The translations under genes were made by a program, and so were the position numbers. The notes under the pieces were generated by a model, which was not told the origin of the DNA, ran no database searches, and saw only the letters and a program-made list of their open reading frames with translations. Shown one piece after another: positions 34,801-47,330 of a stretch of 64,000 bases of DNA (positions within the stretch are counted from its first letter, which is position 1; each line of letters begins with the position of its first letter). Where the stretch lies: positions 83,608,056-83,672,055 of the forward strand of contig CM055899.1 of NCBI GenBank assembly GCA_029582155.1, read 5' to 3'. Source of the DNA: Panopea generosa. Lineage: Eukaryota > Mollusca > Bivalvia > Adapedonta > Hiatellidae.

Positions 34801-36829
34801 AGCACAACTACCTTGTCTAAGTGATACACCCCGGTAACATACATGTACACGTACCTTGTCTGAGTAATACGCGCCAGTAATATACACGCACACGTACATT
34901 GTCTCAGTGGCATACGTTGGTAATATACATGAACACGTACATTGTCTCGGTGATACACGCCGGTAATATACATGCACACATACCTTGTGTCGGTGATACA
35001 CGCCGGTTATAAACATGTACATGTACCTTGTCTCGGTGATACACGCCGGTGATATACACGCACACGTAACTTGTCTCGGTAACACACGCCGGTAATATAC
35101 ACGCACACGTACCTTGTCTCGGTGATACACGCCGTTAATATACATGCAAACGTACCTTGTTTCGGTGATACACGCCGGTAATATACATGCAAACGTACCT
35201 TGTCTCGGTGATACATGCCGGTAATATACATGCACATGTACCTTGTCTCGGTGATACATGCCGGTAATATACATGCACACGTACCTTGTCCCAGTGATAC
35301 ACGCCGGTAATATACATGCACACGTACATTGTCTCAGTGATACACGCCGTTATTTTACATATACACGTACATTGTCGCAGTGATACACAACGACAATATA
35401 CATGCACACATACCTTGTCTCTGTGATACACGCCTCGGTGATACACGCCGGTAATATACATGCACACGTACCTTGTCTCGGTGATACACGCCGGTAATAT
35501 ACAGGCACACGTACCTTGTCTCGGTGATACACGCCGGTAAAAACGTACCTTGTCTCGGTAATACACACCGGTAATATACATGCACACATACCTTGTCTCG
35601 GTGATACACGCCTCGGTGATACACGCCGGTAATATACATGCACACGTACCTTCTCTCGGTGATACACGCCGGAAATATATACATGCACACGTACCTTGTC
35701 TTGGTGATACACGCCGGTAATATACAACTACACATACCTTGTCTCGGTGAGACACGCCGGTAATATACAGCCACAAGTACCTTGTCTCGATGATACAAGC
35801 CGGTAATTAACATGCACACGGACTTTCTCTCGGTGATACACGCCGGTAATATACATGCACACGTACCTTGTCTCGGTGATACACGCCGGTAAAATACACG
35901 CATACGTACCTTGTCTCGGTGATACACGCCAGTAATATACATGCACACGTACATTGTCTCGGTGATACACGCCGGTAATAAACAGGCATACGTACCTTGT
36001 CTCGGTGATACACGCCGCTAATACACATGCACACGTACATTGTCTCGGTGATACACGCCGGTAATATACATGCACACGTACATTGTCCCGGTGATACACG
36101 CCGTTAATATACAGGCACACGTACCTTGTCTCGGTGATACACGCCTGTAATATACATGCACGTGTATGTTGTTTCAGTTATACACGCCGATAATATACAG
36201 GCACACGTAACTTGTCTCGGTGATACACCCCTGTTATATACATGAACACGTACCTTGTCTCAGTGATACACGCCGATAATATACATGCACACGTACCTTG
36301 TCCTGGTGATACACGCCGGCAATATACACGCACGAGTACCTTGTCTCAGTGATACACGCCGATAATATACATGCACACGTACCTTGTCTCGGTGATACAC
36401 GCCGGTAATATCCATGCACACGTACCTTCTCTCGGTGATACACGCCGATAATATACAGGCACACGTACCTTGTCTCCGTGATACACGCCGGTAATATACA
36501 TGCACATGTACCTTGTTTCAATTATACACGCCGATAATATACAGGCATACGTTACCTGTATCGGTGATACACCCCTGTTATATACCTGTACACATACCTT
36601 GTCTCCGTTATCCACGCCAATAATATACATGCACACGTACCTTGTCTCCGTGATACACGCCGGCAATATACACGCACGAGTACCATGTATCGGTGATACA
36701 CGCCAATAATACATGCACACGGAGTTTGCCTTAGAGAAACACGCCGGTAATAAATGCAAACGTAGCTTGTCTCAGAGACACATGCACACGGAGTTAAAGC
36801 TACAGACTCAACTGAATGTATTAAATGAT

Positions 36830-37975
36830 TTTTGCATTTTTATATGCATAAACACTAACCTTAAGAAGATTTGTACTTAGAAATGATGGCAGACTTTGTT
36901 TATATGGAAATTGGTCGCACAGAGGAAAAATCTCATAAAATCAAAGTCGGTATATACATTCATGGGTATTCTATTGACACTCAAACTGTCATGGACTTCC
37001 GCTAAGATTAAACTTGCGACACAGGCCAAAATAGTTTTATATTTAATTCAAAATTATTTAAGGCCATTTGAACGATATTAACATAATGAACTATTAAAGA
37101 AATATTCAATGGTTAAACCTATATTATGTTACGCATCAGATGATATGAGTTTGGAATATTCAAGTACAATTGAGTCAGTTCAAGTTGATTTTTGTAAAAA
37201 CGTTTTTGGTGTTAATAGTTCTGTAAATAATAGCGTAGCGCTCGGCGAGTGTGGAAGGCTTACTTTTTGTGTTTCTTATCATACACATTGCATTAAGTGC
37301 TGATGTAAAATATTACATATGTTGAATCACAGATATCTAAAATATTGATATGTTTATTTTAGCATTTAAACAACGGCTATCAGATTGCATGACCCAGTAC
37401 TGGCATGGTAGTATTGCAGAATCCACACGTTGTGACACTTATATGTATTTCAATTTTTTATTAAATCCAGACACATATCTTTGTATTGAAATTCCCTTTT
37501 TGCATAAAAAATCTCTTGCCCGTTTTCGATGTTCAAGTCACAAGCTCAAAATAGAAACTGGTCTCCATGAAAATATTGAAATGGAAGACCGGAAAAGTAC
37601 ATATTGTTATATCTATACAAATATAAACATTCTAGAAGACGAATATCATGTGTTATTTCTGTGTCCGAGATATGCGGATCTGAGACAGTGATATTTACAG
37701 ACTTGGTATTCCGGTGAAATTAACTCAAAAGATTTGTTCAGCTACTGCAACTAAATACCATCTTCAAACTTAGGAGACTAGCTGCATATATCCACTTTAT
37801 TTTGGTACGAAATGAATCACAATTAGAATAAAAAAGACTATTGTAAAATATTTCCACATAAATTGTATGTCATATTTCATTTTATATTTTGACACTACTA
37901 AATGTTTGTAATTAATCATATGTATTTTGGGCCGGAGGCATTTATTTAAGAAATAAAGCATCTGTCTTGTATTTG
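36830..37975 (+). mobile_element. 5'-truncated LINE, C-terminal RT-ORF part plus 3' UTR (decayed)
   Basis: Fragments in several frames match the C-terminal region of animal non-LTR retrotransposon ORF2 proteins. Near 36960: LTLKLSWTSAKIKLATQAK. Then LIQNYLRPFERY, MVKPILCYASDDM (from 37109) and TIESVQVDFCKNVFGVN. Near 37365: KQRLSDCMTQYWHGSI. Then ARFRCSSHKLKIETG and DEYHVLFLCPRYADL. Frameshifts and stops separate them. The 3' UTR ends GGGCCGGAGGCATTTATT with AATAAA at 37952. The RT catalytic core is absent, as expected of a 5'-truncated, dead copy. Clade uncertain. Confidence 0.85.
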
Positions 37976-38019
37976 GTTAGAGTTCCAAATCATATTTTGA
38001 TAAAGTGTATGTATTTTAT

Positions 38020-38285
38020 AGGATGGCAAATTACATTTTTGTGGTGACGCGATGCGAGATTACCATGATACGATGGCAAATAACATTGTGAAAGCGTGAT
38101 GCGAGATTACCACAGTACGCTTGGAAATTACATTGTTGTGGTGGCGCGATGCAAGAATACCACGATACGATGGGGAATTACATTGCTGTGGTGGCGCGAT
38201 GCGCGATTCATGATACAATGGCAAATTTCATTGTTGTGACGTCGCGATGCGACACTACCACAATATGACAATGTTGTGGTGGCCT
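38020..38285 (+). repeat. About 50-bp tandem repeat, five diverged units
   Basis: Units contain GTGGTGGCGCGATGC, GAGATTACCACGATACGATG and GCAAATTACATTGTT, with several indels. Not seen elsewhere in the window. Confidence 0.85.
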
Positions 38286-38383
38286 TTATGGTGCACAAGC
38301 AGGGCCTGGATACGTCGGTAAGAATATGTCGGTGAACTTCTATTTACCGCTATATCTCTACATTTTATTGGTGCACCGACATA

Positions 38384-38700
38384 TCAGATAGATAGATAGA
38401 TATTTCTTTATTTAAGTCTCATCATGGTTAATACACAGTATATACATTATATATTATACATATCAGTATCATTATATATATCAGTATTCACAGCATCGAG
38501 CATATAGACAATGACATTGGAAGACACCGTATGTCAACGAATTTACGATCGCGCCACATCGATTAGGCAGGTAATCAATATTTTATGAAGTAATCTCCTC
38601 AATTAACACCCGAGTTGTTAGTTTCCTTAACGTTCAACAACCTGCTACTACAACACTCTGTGGCTACAGGTGAAAGCTAATTATATATTACACTTGCAAA
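38384..38700 (-). mobile_element. Possible 3' end of a non-LTR element with (TATC)n tail
   Basis: On the minus strand the sequence reads CATGATGAGACTTAAATAAA then GAAATATC(TATC)n, the pattern of a LINE or SINE 3' terminus with polyadenylation motif and short tandem tail. No coding remnant was recognised upstream. Confidence 0.4.
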
Positions 38701-38829
38701 TACGGATTTCAATGAAGCGGTGTTACTAAGTAAAAGTCAACACCTTACCTGTTATGGAATTTAGATATGTATGGTATATAGATGGATGAATAGATAAACT
38801 ATTGTTAGATAGATGAACGAATATATATG

Positions 38830-39870
38830 AACGAATGTAAATCAGATTGACAGAATATTAGACGGGTAAGATGGACGGATATATCGAGGATAGACGAATA
38901 GATAGAAGATGTACGGATATATAGAAGATGGACGGATATATAGAAGATGGACGGATATGGAAGATTGACGGATATATGGAAGATAGACGTATATATTGAA
39001 GATGGACGGATATATATGGATGGACGGATATATAGAAGATGGACGGATATATATGGAAGATGGACGGATATATATGGAAGATGGACGGATATATATGGAT
39101 GGACGGATATATAGAAGATGTACGGATATAAAGAAGATCGACTGATATATAGAAGACGAGCGCATATATAGAAAATGAACGGATATATAGACAATGTACG
39201 GATATATAGAAGATGGACGGATATAAAGAAGATGGACGGATATACGGAAGATGTATGGATATATAGAACACGGACGGTTATATGGAAGATGGACGGATAT
39301 ATTGAAGATGGACAGTTATATGGAAGATGGACGGATGTATTGAAGATGGACGGTTATATGGAAGATGGACGGATATATGGAAGATGGACGGTTATATGGA
39401 AGATGGACGGATATATGGAAGATGGAAAGTTATATGGAAGATGGGCGGAAATATGGAAGATTGACGATTATATGAAAGATGGACGGATATGTGGAAGATG
39501 GACGGTTATATGGAAGATGGACGGATATATTGGAGATGGACGGTTATATGGAAGGACGGATATCTGGAAGATTGGCGGATATATGGTAGATGAATGTATA
39601 TATGGAAGATTGACGGTTATATGGAATATGGACGGATATATGACAGATGGACGGATATATGGAAGATGGACGGATATATTGAAGGTGGACGGATATATAG
39701 AAGATAGACGCGTACGGATATATAGAAGATGGATGGATATACTGAAGATGGACGGATATATAGAAGATAGACGCCTACGGATATATAGAAGATGGACGAC
39801 TATAAATAAGATGGACGGATATATATATGGATGGAAGGATATGTATAGATCGTCCAATATATATAGATTG
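38830..39870 (+). repeat. 19-bp minisatellite, about 54 units
   Basis: Unit close to AGATGGACGGATATATGGA (alternating TATATAGA and TATATGGA). It lacks stops in several frames on both strands, giving 57-nt (19-codon) peptide periods, for example DGYMEDGRIYGRWTVIWKM. These frames are artefacts of the repeat. Confidence 0.95.
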
Positions 39871-40062
39871 ACGAATATTTCAAGAAAACTCTTAGTAAAA
39901 CTTACTTGGCAAACATTTAAACATGGACTGGATTTGTATATTATTTTGCACAGATGTATGTATTCCAAGTAAATAGTATTAAAAGTAATTGTAATAAAGA
40001 ACATACAAAAATATATACTTGAAATCAAGACACGTTTATTTTGATAATACCATTTAAATAGC

Positions 40063-40223
40063 AGTAGTATATATAAAGTTCGTTACAGTACACATTCCCA
40101 CCACCTAAAAATGACCAGCGAATTTGGACGAGCCTGGACAAGTCTGGGCGAGTCTGGACTCGGAGAGCTGGTCATTTTGAGGTGGCGGGAAAATGTGCTG
40201 TAACGAACCTTATATATACTACT
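40063..40223. mobile_element. Foldback element, 57-bp inverted arms
   Basis: Arms 40063-40119 and 40167-40223 are reverse complements at about 50 of 57 positions (TTCGTTACAG, CCACCT, AATGACCAGC and their complements), around a 47-bp centre containing repeats like GAGTCTGGAC. No ORF. The shape is that of a MITE or foldback transposon; target duplications are not clear. Confidence 0.8.
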
Positions 40224-41048
40224 AATACCAAAGTTGTTGAAACATTCTATCAAGTTTCAAAATTAATTACAATTTAATCACCATACTTAGCTACATGAAT
40301 AAAATGACAAAAAATCACGTGAGCAATACATCAGCAAAATATCGTATTTGTTCATATATATATTCATAGAATTGATGGTATACGTAATTATTATTCATAC
40401 TAACTAACTATTTACTCTATTTAGATGCTGTTAATATAATTATTAACTGACAAATGCAAATTGCCAACAGTTTGACGTTGGTCTGTGGAATACACGTATG
40501 CTAATCTACTAGAACAGACAAATCGACCATGAATTATTTCCAACATGGTGAATCAATCTAGTAAAGTAGTCCCCTGAGTGACGGCGACGCGAACATTTTA
40601 TGTTCCCACTACGACATCGGTCACCAAACAATGACTGGAATAGCCCAGAAGTATTAATGAAGCACAGACATACTTAAGTCGAAAAATGTAATACTTCTGT
40701 CTCAACAATCTCACTATCATAGCTATTGTCCTTATGTTACAGTTTTGTTAATTATTCATAATGCCGTGTCTTTAACACAACTATAGTATAAAACGCTTAA
40801 GTAATTAAAATACAACTATTTTATCTAGTATTTACAATTTACTTGAACATATCCGACTCTCATTATACGTGAATTGCTGAGCTATTTCGCGACTTCGCTG
40901 ATCATCGGAATGACGTCAACTAATTATTGTAAATGGTGTTTTACTGTACCTTCGCCCATTTGTAACACCTCGTTGATTATCCTAAGTCATCTCGGAGATA
41001 ACTACCAGTCTGATTGGAATTATTTTCTACGATGCCTATTAGGGTCAT
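40224..41048. other. Non-coding AT-rich sequence
   Basis: No gene, array or transposon recognised. Confidence 0.5.
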
Positions 41049-41051
41049 TGT

Positions 41052-41111
41052 GATATCGCTTTGTCCGCTTGTTGTCATGGCATCGTGTTTTCCTGTCGAC
41101 AAAGCGATATC
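41052..41111. repeat. Hairpin with perfect 14-bp arms
   Basis: GATATCGCTTTGTC at 41052-41065 and GACAAAGCGATATC at 41098-41111 are exact reverse complements. Similarity extends outward about 8 bp with two or three mismatches. The loop is 32 nt. Confidence 0.8.
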
Positions 41112-41649
41112 GCGATGGCTTTAGGAAACACCGTTATTTTCGGTATTTTTTATTTTTGTTAACGCATCTCTTGTAAATACTTATTCGTTTCACTTGTTTC
41201 AGTAGGGCACGGGGCTGCGGATTTGCATTCAAGAGATCCGGTCCTGTCAATGTTGTAACTTTGTTAGTTTCAAAAACAACACGTGTTAACCTATAGACTC
41301 CATAAATGGTTCCTCTTATCAAAACAAAGAAATGTTTCAAGTATTTAGTAACATCGATTTGTCAATATATGCATTTTACCTTTGCAAATATCTAGCAATC
41401 TTAAATATATCACACACATATTTGTAACTTTCAAATTATTCAATGTGTCATGGTGGTTCATTCATAGGAAACATCCATAAACGATGAGAATAGTAACAAC
41501 CTAAGACTCGTTTGCCTGAGCGTTTTATATCACTAGTAATAGAAACCAACGAGAACAGTTTTTATCGAGTATCGAACCTTTATGCTCCGAATATCGGCAA
41601 AATACCTAAATTATTTTTTTAAGCAGTTACAGGCTATATTAAGAGAACA
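41112..41649. other. Non-coding sequence
   Basis: A 68-codon minus-strand frame at 41134 has no recognisable features. Otherwise nothing seen. Confidence 0.45.
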
Positions 41650-43900
41650 TTACTCAAAATATATATTGGAGGTGACTTCGATTCCATGCCTTTTCTTGTA
41701 TGTATTGAATGTGTTCATGCCATGATCCATTATTAGAAAAAGTAAGGCCCAGATGTTTATGAGTAATAAAGTCTTGTATAACAGTTTGATTCATGGAAAT
41801 ATTTAGATGTATCGGTTTGTTGATTTTACGGGTAATAACCATCGATTCTGCTTTATTTGGATTAAAATTAACAAGCCATTTATGTGATTTTTTTCTGAGA
41901 TAAGAATTTAACATAGATTAAGGTCTCACTACACAGTTGAATTTTGTTCTTTGTTCTATATAAAATAAGGTCTAGGTTTTCACTGGTAAAAAAAGAATTC
42001 CACATAGAATTTTATTTAAAGTATTTTTTTTTCATAGCAAGAATGTATACACACATTAAAATGCACACTAACTGGTAGGTTGGCCACGTTGTTTTTTTAA
42101 AGAGGGTGCAGTGACACCCTGAGTTTTTTTTAAAAAAAGAAGTCCTCAAATGCTCATAAATACATGCATATGTTGGAATCCTATAAAAGTCACATTTTAA
42201 CTTAGTGATGTCTTATTGCAGTATATGCTATGCCAACTTTTGCTCTACTCATCTGCAGCAAGAAATCACAGCCACTATGAATAATTCTGAAAATATTTTA
42301 TAACCAAAGTACATAGACCTATTTTTTAAGAGTAAGAATATTGCTACCGTGTGAAAAAAGGGGCGTGACTGTGTAGTGAGACGTTTAAGCGGCAAGATCT
42401 GGTGATTTTACTATATCATCAGCAAATAATTGTATTGATGAGCTTAAATTTTCTACAATATCATTTATATAGACCAGGAACAACAGAGGCTCTAGGATAG
42501 ATCCCTGGGGTACTCCGGCTTTCAAACTAGACATATCGGATGTACAGCAGGATACGACAACACATTGATTACGATTTTCTAGGTAATTAGTCAACCATGA
42601 TAGGAGAGTTCCTGTTATTCCAACAGCATTTAGTTCAATAAGGAGTCCCTTGTGTCTAACCCTGTCAAAAGCTTTAGATATATAACAAAAGACAGTACGT
42701 AGTTCTTTACCTTCATCCAGGGCCTTACAAAGGGTATTGTATATATCAACTAACTAGTTAACAGTTGAATCTTTAGGGACAAAGCCATGCTGTAGTGCTG
42801 TTATAATGTTATGTCTAGTGAAAAAGTTAAAGTATGTTCATGAATAATTTTTCAATAACCTTTTCAATACAACAAAGAAGAGAAATAGGGCGATAATTTG
42901 ATATTTCGGAAGGGTCGTTTTTTAAGAATTTCAATAACATTTGCCGTGTTCTATAATTTTGGAACAGTACATGTTTGAATGGATCTGTTGAAAAGATTAC
43001 AAAGAGGAACAGATAATTCATGTGAAAGCTCTTTAAGTATATGATTATTTAACGAGTCTGGGCCAGATGCCTTCCCAGTTTTAGCGTTTGAAGAGTAGAT
43101 TTAACCTCTAATGATGTTATTTAATAGTATTTAATTGAGGTCTTGTTTGACAAATAGGAATATCAGGTAAGGCTTTATATTCATCGTTAAGAAAAGTTTT
43201 GGATGTGAAGAAATCGGTTAAAATGTTAGCCTTTTCGTAGTCGTCAGTTTATAATATGTCGTTTCTTTTTAATGTTGGGATTGAATTTGATTGGTTTTTT
43301 GGTTTGATAAAAGTTTTTAGTGTTTTCCACCAGTCCGAGCTTGAGATATTTTGAGTTTTGAGTTTGTGTGCAAGTTTGTTTAAATATTCGTTTTTACTAT
43401 TTCGTAATAATAATGTGACTTCGTTGCGTATTTTTCTGTAAATTAGCCAATTATTTTCTATGTTTGTCTTTTTTGCTTTGTCATAAGTTCTTTTTTTCAG
43501 TCGCATTTTCTTTCTTATTTCATTATCAATCCATGGAGGGTACGGTCTAATATTTACAATTTTTGACGGTATCGTTTCTTCAGCTAATGATTTTATGGCA
43601 TTAGACATGTTTTGGGCATAAATATCAATATCATTATCAAAGATGGAGTTCCAATCATAAAGTGATGCATTTTGTTTTAAAAAAGGGTAATTTCCTTCCT
43701 TACATTTCCATACTTTACGCTTAAAGCAATAGGTATTTGATTTAGTATACTTTAGAATACAAAATATTGGACAATGATAACGTACATTCTTGTCTAAAAG
43801 TTTCACCCACACCGCAGTGGATAACGCAAGTCGGATTTAATACAAGGAATAAATCAATAAGTGAAGATGTATTTTCGGGTTCAGTAATCATTTGAGTTAA
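41650..43900 (-). mobile_element. Decayed LINE 'A' (EN end, linker, reverse transcriptase), minus strand
   Basis: Reading from 43900 leftwards, the remnants follow ORF2 order. First is the end of the endonuclease (SSLIDLFLVLNP near 43850). A 187-codon linker at 43812-43249 follows with YPPWIDNEIRKKMRLKKRTY and SSSDWWKTLKTF. Next is the RT start ISNYRPISLLCCIEKVIEKL (near 42880), then GVPQGSILEPLLFLVYINDI and LFADD near 42430. After an inserted element (41918-42388) comes KWLVNFNPNKAE and KHLGLTFSNNGSWHEHI. Stops and frameshifts make it dead. It is 5'-truncated at the microsatellite near 43901. The motif set fits the Jockey/CR1/L2 range of non-LTR elements; clade not settled. Confidence 0.9.
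41918..42388. mobile_element. Non-autonomous DNA transposon (TTAA-flanked, 15-bp TIR) nested in LINE A
   Basis: GTCTCACTACACAGT at 41923-41937 and its exact reverse complement at 42368-42382 form terminal inverted repeats. TTAA lies just outside on both sides (41918-41921 and 42385-42388), as in piggyBac-type target duplications, although ends are offset by one or two bases. The element, about 463 bp, splits the LINE A RT between the FADD region and KWLVNFNP. No ORF inside. Superfamily by TTAA is an inference. Confidence 0.8.
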
Positions 43901-43999
43901 GTAAGTGAGTGAGTGAGTGAGTGAGTGAGTGAGTGAGTGAGTGGGTGGGTGGGTGGGTGGGTGGGTGGGTGGGTGAGTGAGTGAGTGAGTTAGTGAGTT
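43901..43999 (+). repeat. (GTGA)n / (GTGG)n microsatellite
   Basis: GTGA units, then about eight GTGG units, then GTGA again, at the 5' truncation point of LINE A. Confidence 0.95.
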
Positions 44000-44395
44000 A
44001 AAAAGAGTAACTCAATTGGTAAACCAATCTTCCTTGATTCCCTCGTATAAACAAACAAGTACATATACATTTTCAAAAAGATAGAAAATAACTTTCATTC
44101 ATCTACTGCATATATCACACATTACAGATTAACACAATTCTCACACTATGCTCCATTTACGCGCACGCATACATATACACACACTCTCGCTTTTTATATT
44201 CGAATAAAGAACATATTTCAATTTAGATACACATGCAATTGTACATGTAAATTTGAATATAATAGAGGAAAAACAACACAACAATAATAAAATCGAAAGA
44301 AACAAAACAAATTTATTTTTTTTTTTTTAAAAAAATTAATAACAGTATGGTATTTATTAAGCATATGGCTGTTGGAGGTACATGTATTTCTAATT
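44000..44395 (-). other. Probable 3' UTR region of LINE B or unrelated non-coding DNA
   Basis: AT-rich without coding motifs. It lies directly 3' of the LINE B ORF2 stop on the minus strand; no tail or target duplication identified. Confidence 0.35.
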
Positions 44396-47330
44396 TCAAT
44401 TTCCTTTTATCCAAATCAAGCAATTATTTGCAAAAACATTTAACGAACACTCGTTTCTTATACTCAGTGGAATACTATTCCAAATAATTGCACCCGAATA
44501 TGATAGACTACCTTTAAACAGTTCTATTCTAGGTTTCGGAATAAAGACATTATTGTTTGAACGTGAACGCAACATGATGGATGTATAATTGATTGACTCA
44601 CCGAAGTTGAATAGTAAATAAGGCAGAGCTATACCATTTGCTATGTTATACATGAGTTTTGCCGTTCGTTGAAAAACAGTTTGATCGATAGATAAAATAT
44701 TCAGTCTTTCGAATGAAATATATATATACATTTCCTACATATATTTGCATGCTCACCTCTGCAGTTTAATTAACTGATTTATGTTTTTATTTGAAGTATT
44801 TCCCCAAACTGTACGACAATAATTGAAATGTGGTTGTATGTAAACTTTATAATATAACGTTCTATGATTGATGGAAAGATAATGTTTTACCTCTGATAAT
44901 AGCCAGATATATGATGAAATTGTTTTGAGAGAGTTTGTAAATGTTTATTCCATAGCATGCAATCGTCAATAAATATTCTGAGGATTGTATCGCCTTTTGT
45001 TGTAGTTAATTCTGTACTGATGTACATAAGTTGTAAATTGATTTGATTTAAATGCTGTCGTTTCTGACGAGAGGTGATTAACATTACTTTTGTTTTGTCA
45101 GTATTCAATACTATACCATTTTGAATGCACCACATATTAAGACGATTAATTGAAGTTTGCAAGTGACCTTTTAACATATCTGTATTTGTTTGTATGTCAT
45201 ATAACGTTGTGCTATCTGCATATAAGTCAGTTGTTGAAACGTTATTAGTAAACAATGGCAAATTATTTATGAAAAGTAAAATAACAATGGACCTAAAATA
45301 GAACCCTGTGGAAACCCTGATGTTATACAATTGTTTTTTGAAGTTGCGGAATTTATAGATACAACTTGCCCTCTATGTGTAAGGTAAGATTTCATCCACA
45401 TCAAAAAAACGATCACTACATTTATAACACTTAATTTTGCTTATAAAATAGTATGACTTAGGAGATCAAAGACCTTCCGAAAATCGACCATGACAGCCCC
45501 AACTAACTTCCCATCATTAATTGCGGTTAGCCATTTATCAATCATACGAATTAATGCAAATTCAGTTGAATGACTTTCCCTAAAACCACTTTGTGTTTTA
45601 TGCAATAAGTTATATTTATTTATAAATTTCATTAAATTAATATGTATATTTTTTTTTTATAAGTTTTGATAATGTTGGCAAAATAGATATGGAACGATAA
45701 TTATTTACGTCATCCTTTCGGCCGCTTTTATAGAATGGTTTTATCTTTGCCTGTTTCCATATATGTTGAAATATTCCATCTCGCAGACTTTTATTTACAA
45801 TAAACATAATACTTTCAGATAGAACAGGGGATGCTAGTTTTAGCCACCTTGGACCAATGCCATCTAATCCTGTGGCTTTGGATATATCTAAATTAGATAA
45901 ATATTTTGAAACAAAAGTTAATTTTATATCTTTGACGTCAAAAAATATGTTTTGGGACATATCAGAACTGACAAAAGTGTTAAGTAAATCAAAATTTGAA
46001 TGCTCTATCGAAACCTTTAATTTCGAAGCTATGTTTACAAAATATTCATTAAATACATTAGCAATATCTAAATCATTAGATATACAATTTTCATCTGTTT
46101 TTTATCCCAAGAATTTGATTACTATCAGAGCTTTTAGCCGTGCCGAATTCTTTAAACAACTTCCATATTGACCGTGGATCATCTTTTCCCTGTTCTATTT
46201 TTGTACTATACGATTTTTTCTTTGCATCGTGTATCATTTGTGAAACCTTATTTCTGTTTTGTATTTATCTATATTTCCGTTGATTTTTATATTTATTTCT
46301 AACCTTCATGCTATTTAAAGTGCTAGTACTTATCCAGTCTGGTTGTTTGTTATGCTTTGTTCTATGTTTCTTTATGAGGGCATGTTTGTCTACTAGTTTT
46401 AAGAATAAATTGAGCTAATGTTCTAGCATGTCATCAACATTTGTGTGATTATTTATTGTTTCCCATTGGATTTCCCTTAGGTCGTTTAAGAAGTTAATTT
46501 CGTTAAAATCTTAAAAAAAATCTATAAGTAATGAAATTGTGATATTTTTTCGTCTGGATACAGTTAAGCTTACGATTACACAATGTCGCGTAGTGATCAC
46601 TTATAGATAATATTTAACAAACACGTTCGAAATATTGTCTTCTCGGTTACTATAAATATGATCAATAAGTGTACTTGATTGGACAGTTTCCCTAGTTGGG
46701 GATAAGACTAGTTGACTTAAACCTGGAGAAGAAACAAAATTACTCTAATCATTGTATATAACAGTATTCAAAAGATTTTTTATTAATGTCGCCTGATAAT
46801 TTCATTATTGTCCTTTGATGCATTATCAATAATACCTTCAAATCTTTCATTCCAATCAATTATAAAATCTGGAGAACGGTAAAGTATGCCTACAATGAAT
46901 GATTTCCCCCTTTCCGGTAACATTCCCAACCATAAACATGATATATCATTTATTTCAAAATATTTTCTACGATTAACTTGGATTCCATTTTTTACATACA
47001 CTATAATACCTCCACCAGAATTTAACATATTGTCTTTTCTAAATGGCATTTGATATCCTTCAATTTTAAATACATTTGATTTTTTATGATCATTAAGTTT
47101 GGTTTCACTTAATCCAAATATATGCAAATACTTATTTTCTGGCCTTGTTAATAATATTTTAATTTCTGAAAATTTTGTCATTTTTTCCCACATAACCATG
47201 GAACATCCATATGTCTTATATTAAATCCTTTTTTATTGAGGCAAAAATTTAAAACATCGTCCGAACTGTTTTCGCTATTATCATGCTTAGGCATGTGTGT
47301 CTTCTTTGTCATTGAGCGTTGTTTTCTCAT
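44396..47330 (-). pseudogene. LINE 'B' ORF2: endonuclease plus reverse transcriptase, inactivated
   Basis: Long, nearly complete ORF2 broken by frameshifts, in correct order on the minus strand. It starts near 47328 with a short charged leader and KKGFNIRHMDVPWLCGK. The AP endonuclease follows (HIFGLSETKLNDH; SGGGIIVYVKNG; FIVGILYRSPD) at 47199-46783. Then the pre-RT region DISKATGLDGIGPRWLK and WKQAKIKPFYKSGRKDDVNN (45960-45637), and RT with QSGFRESHSTEFALIRMID, AVMVDFRKVFD (45632-45441) and LYADSTTLYD near 45220. The C-terminus has RTAKLMYNIANGIALPYLL and GAIIWNSIPLSIRNECSLN, stopping at 44396. The RT box reads YADS instead of YADD, losing the second catalytic Asp. L2/CR1-like on overall plan, supported by the esterase-type ORF1 upstream. 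Confidence 0.9.

Larger units (their letters stand above)
27531..36795 (-). repeat. 43-bp minisatellite, about 9.3 kb, roughly 215 units
   Basis: Unit: GATACACGCCGGTAATATAC, then ACGCACACGTACC and TTGTCTCGGT. 43 is not a multiple of three and the minus strand of the unit has no stop, so all three minus frames stay open for up to 348 codons with YYRRVSPRQGTCACILPACI-type peptide; this is not evidence of coding. Truncated units and unit variants form multi-unit blocks that are copied elsewhere in the array. The right end, from about 34500, is more degenerate with shorter units (GGAATTTGTCTCAGAGATAC). Confidence 0.96.

Noticed and set aside
27531..36795. Dozens of long minus-strand open frames with Cys-rich repeats (YYRRVSPRQGTCACILPACI type)
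   Set aside because: All derive from a 43-bp unit without stops on that strand, open in three phases with the same peptide. No start context, introns, signal peptide or codon constraint supports a protein.
26004..36795. CRISPR-like array (short direct repeats)
   Set aside because: Units are contiguous and diverged without unique spacers, in a eukaryotic context; this is a minisatellite.
38830..39972. 265-codon plus-strand and overlapping minus-strand frames over the 19-bp repeat
   Set aside because: Stop-free on both strands because of the unit sequence; periodicity equals the repeat.
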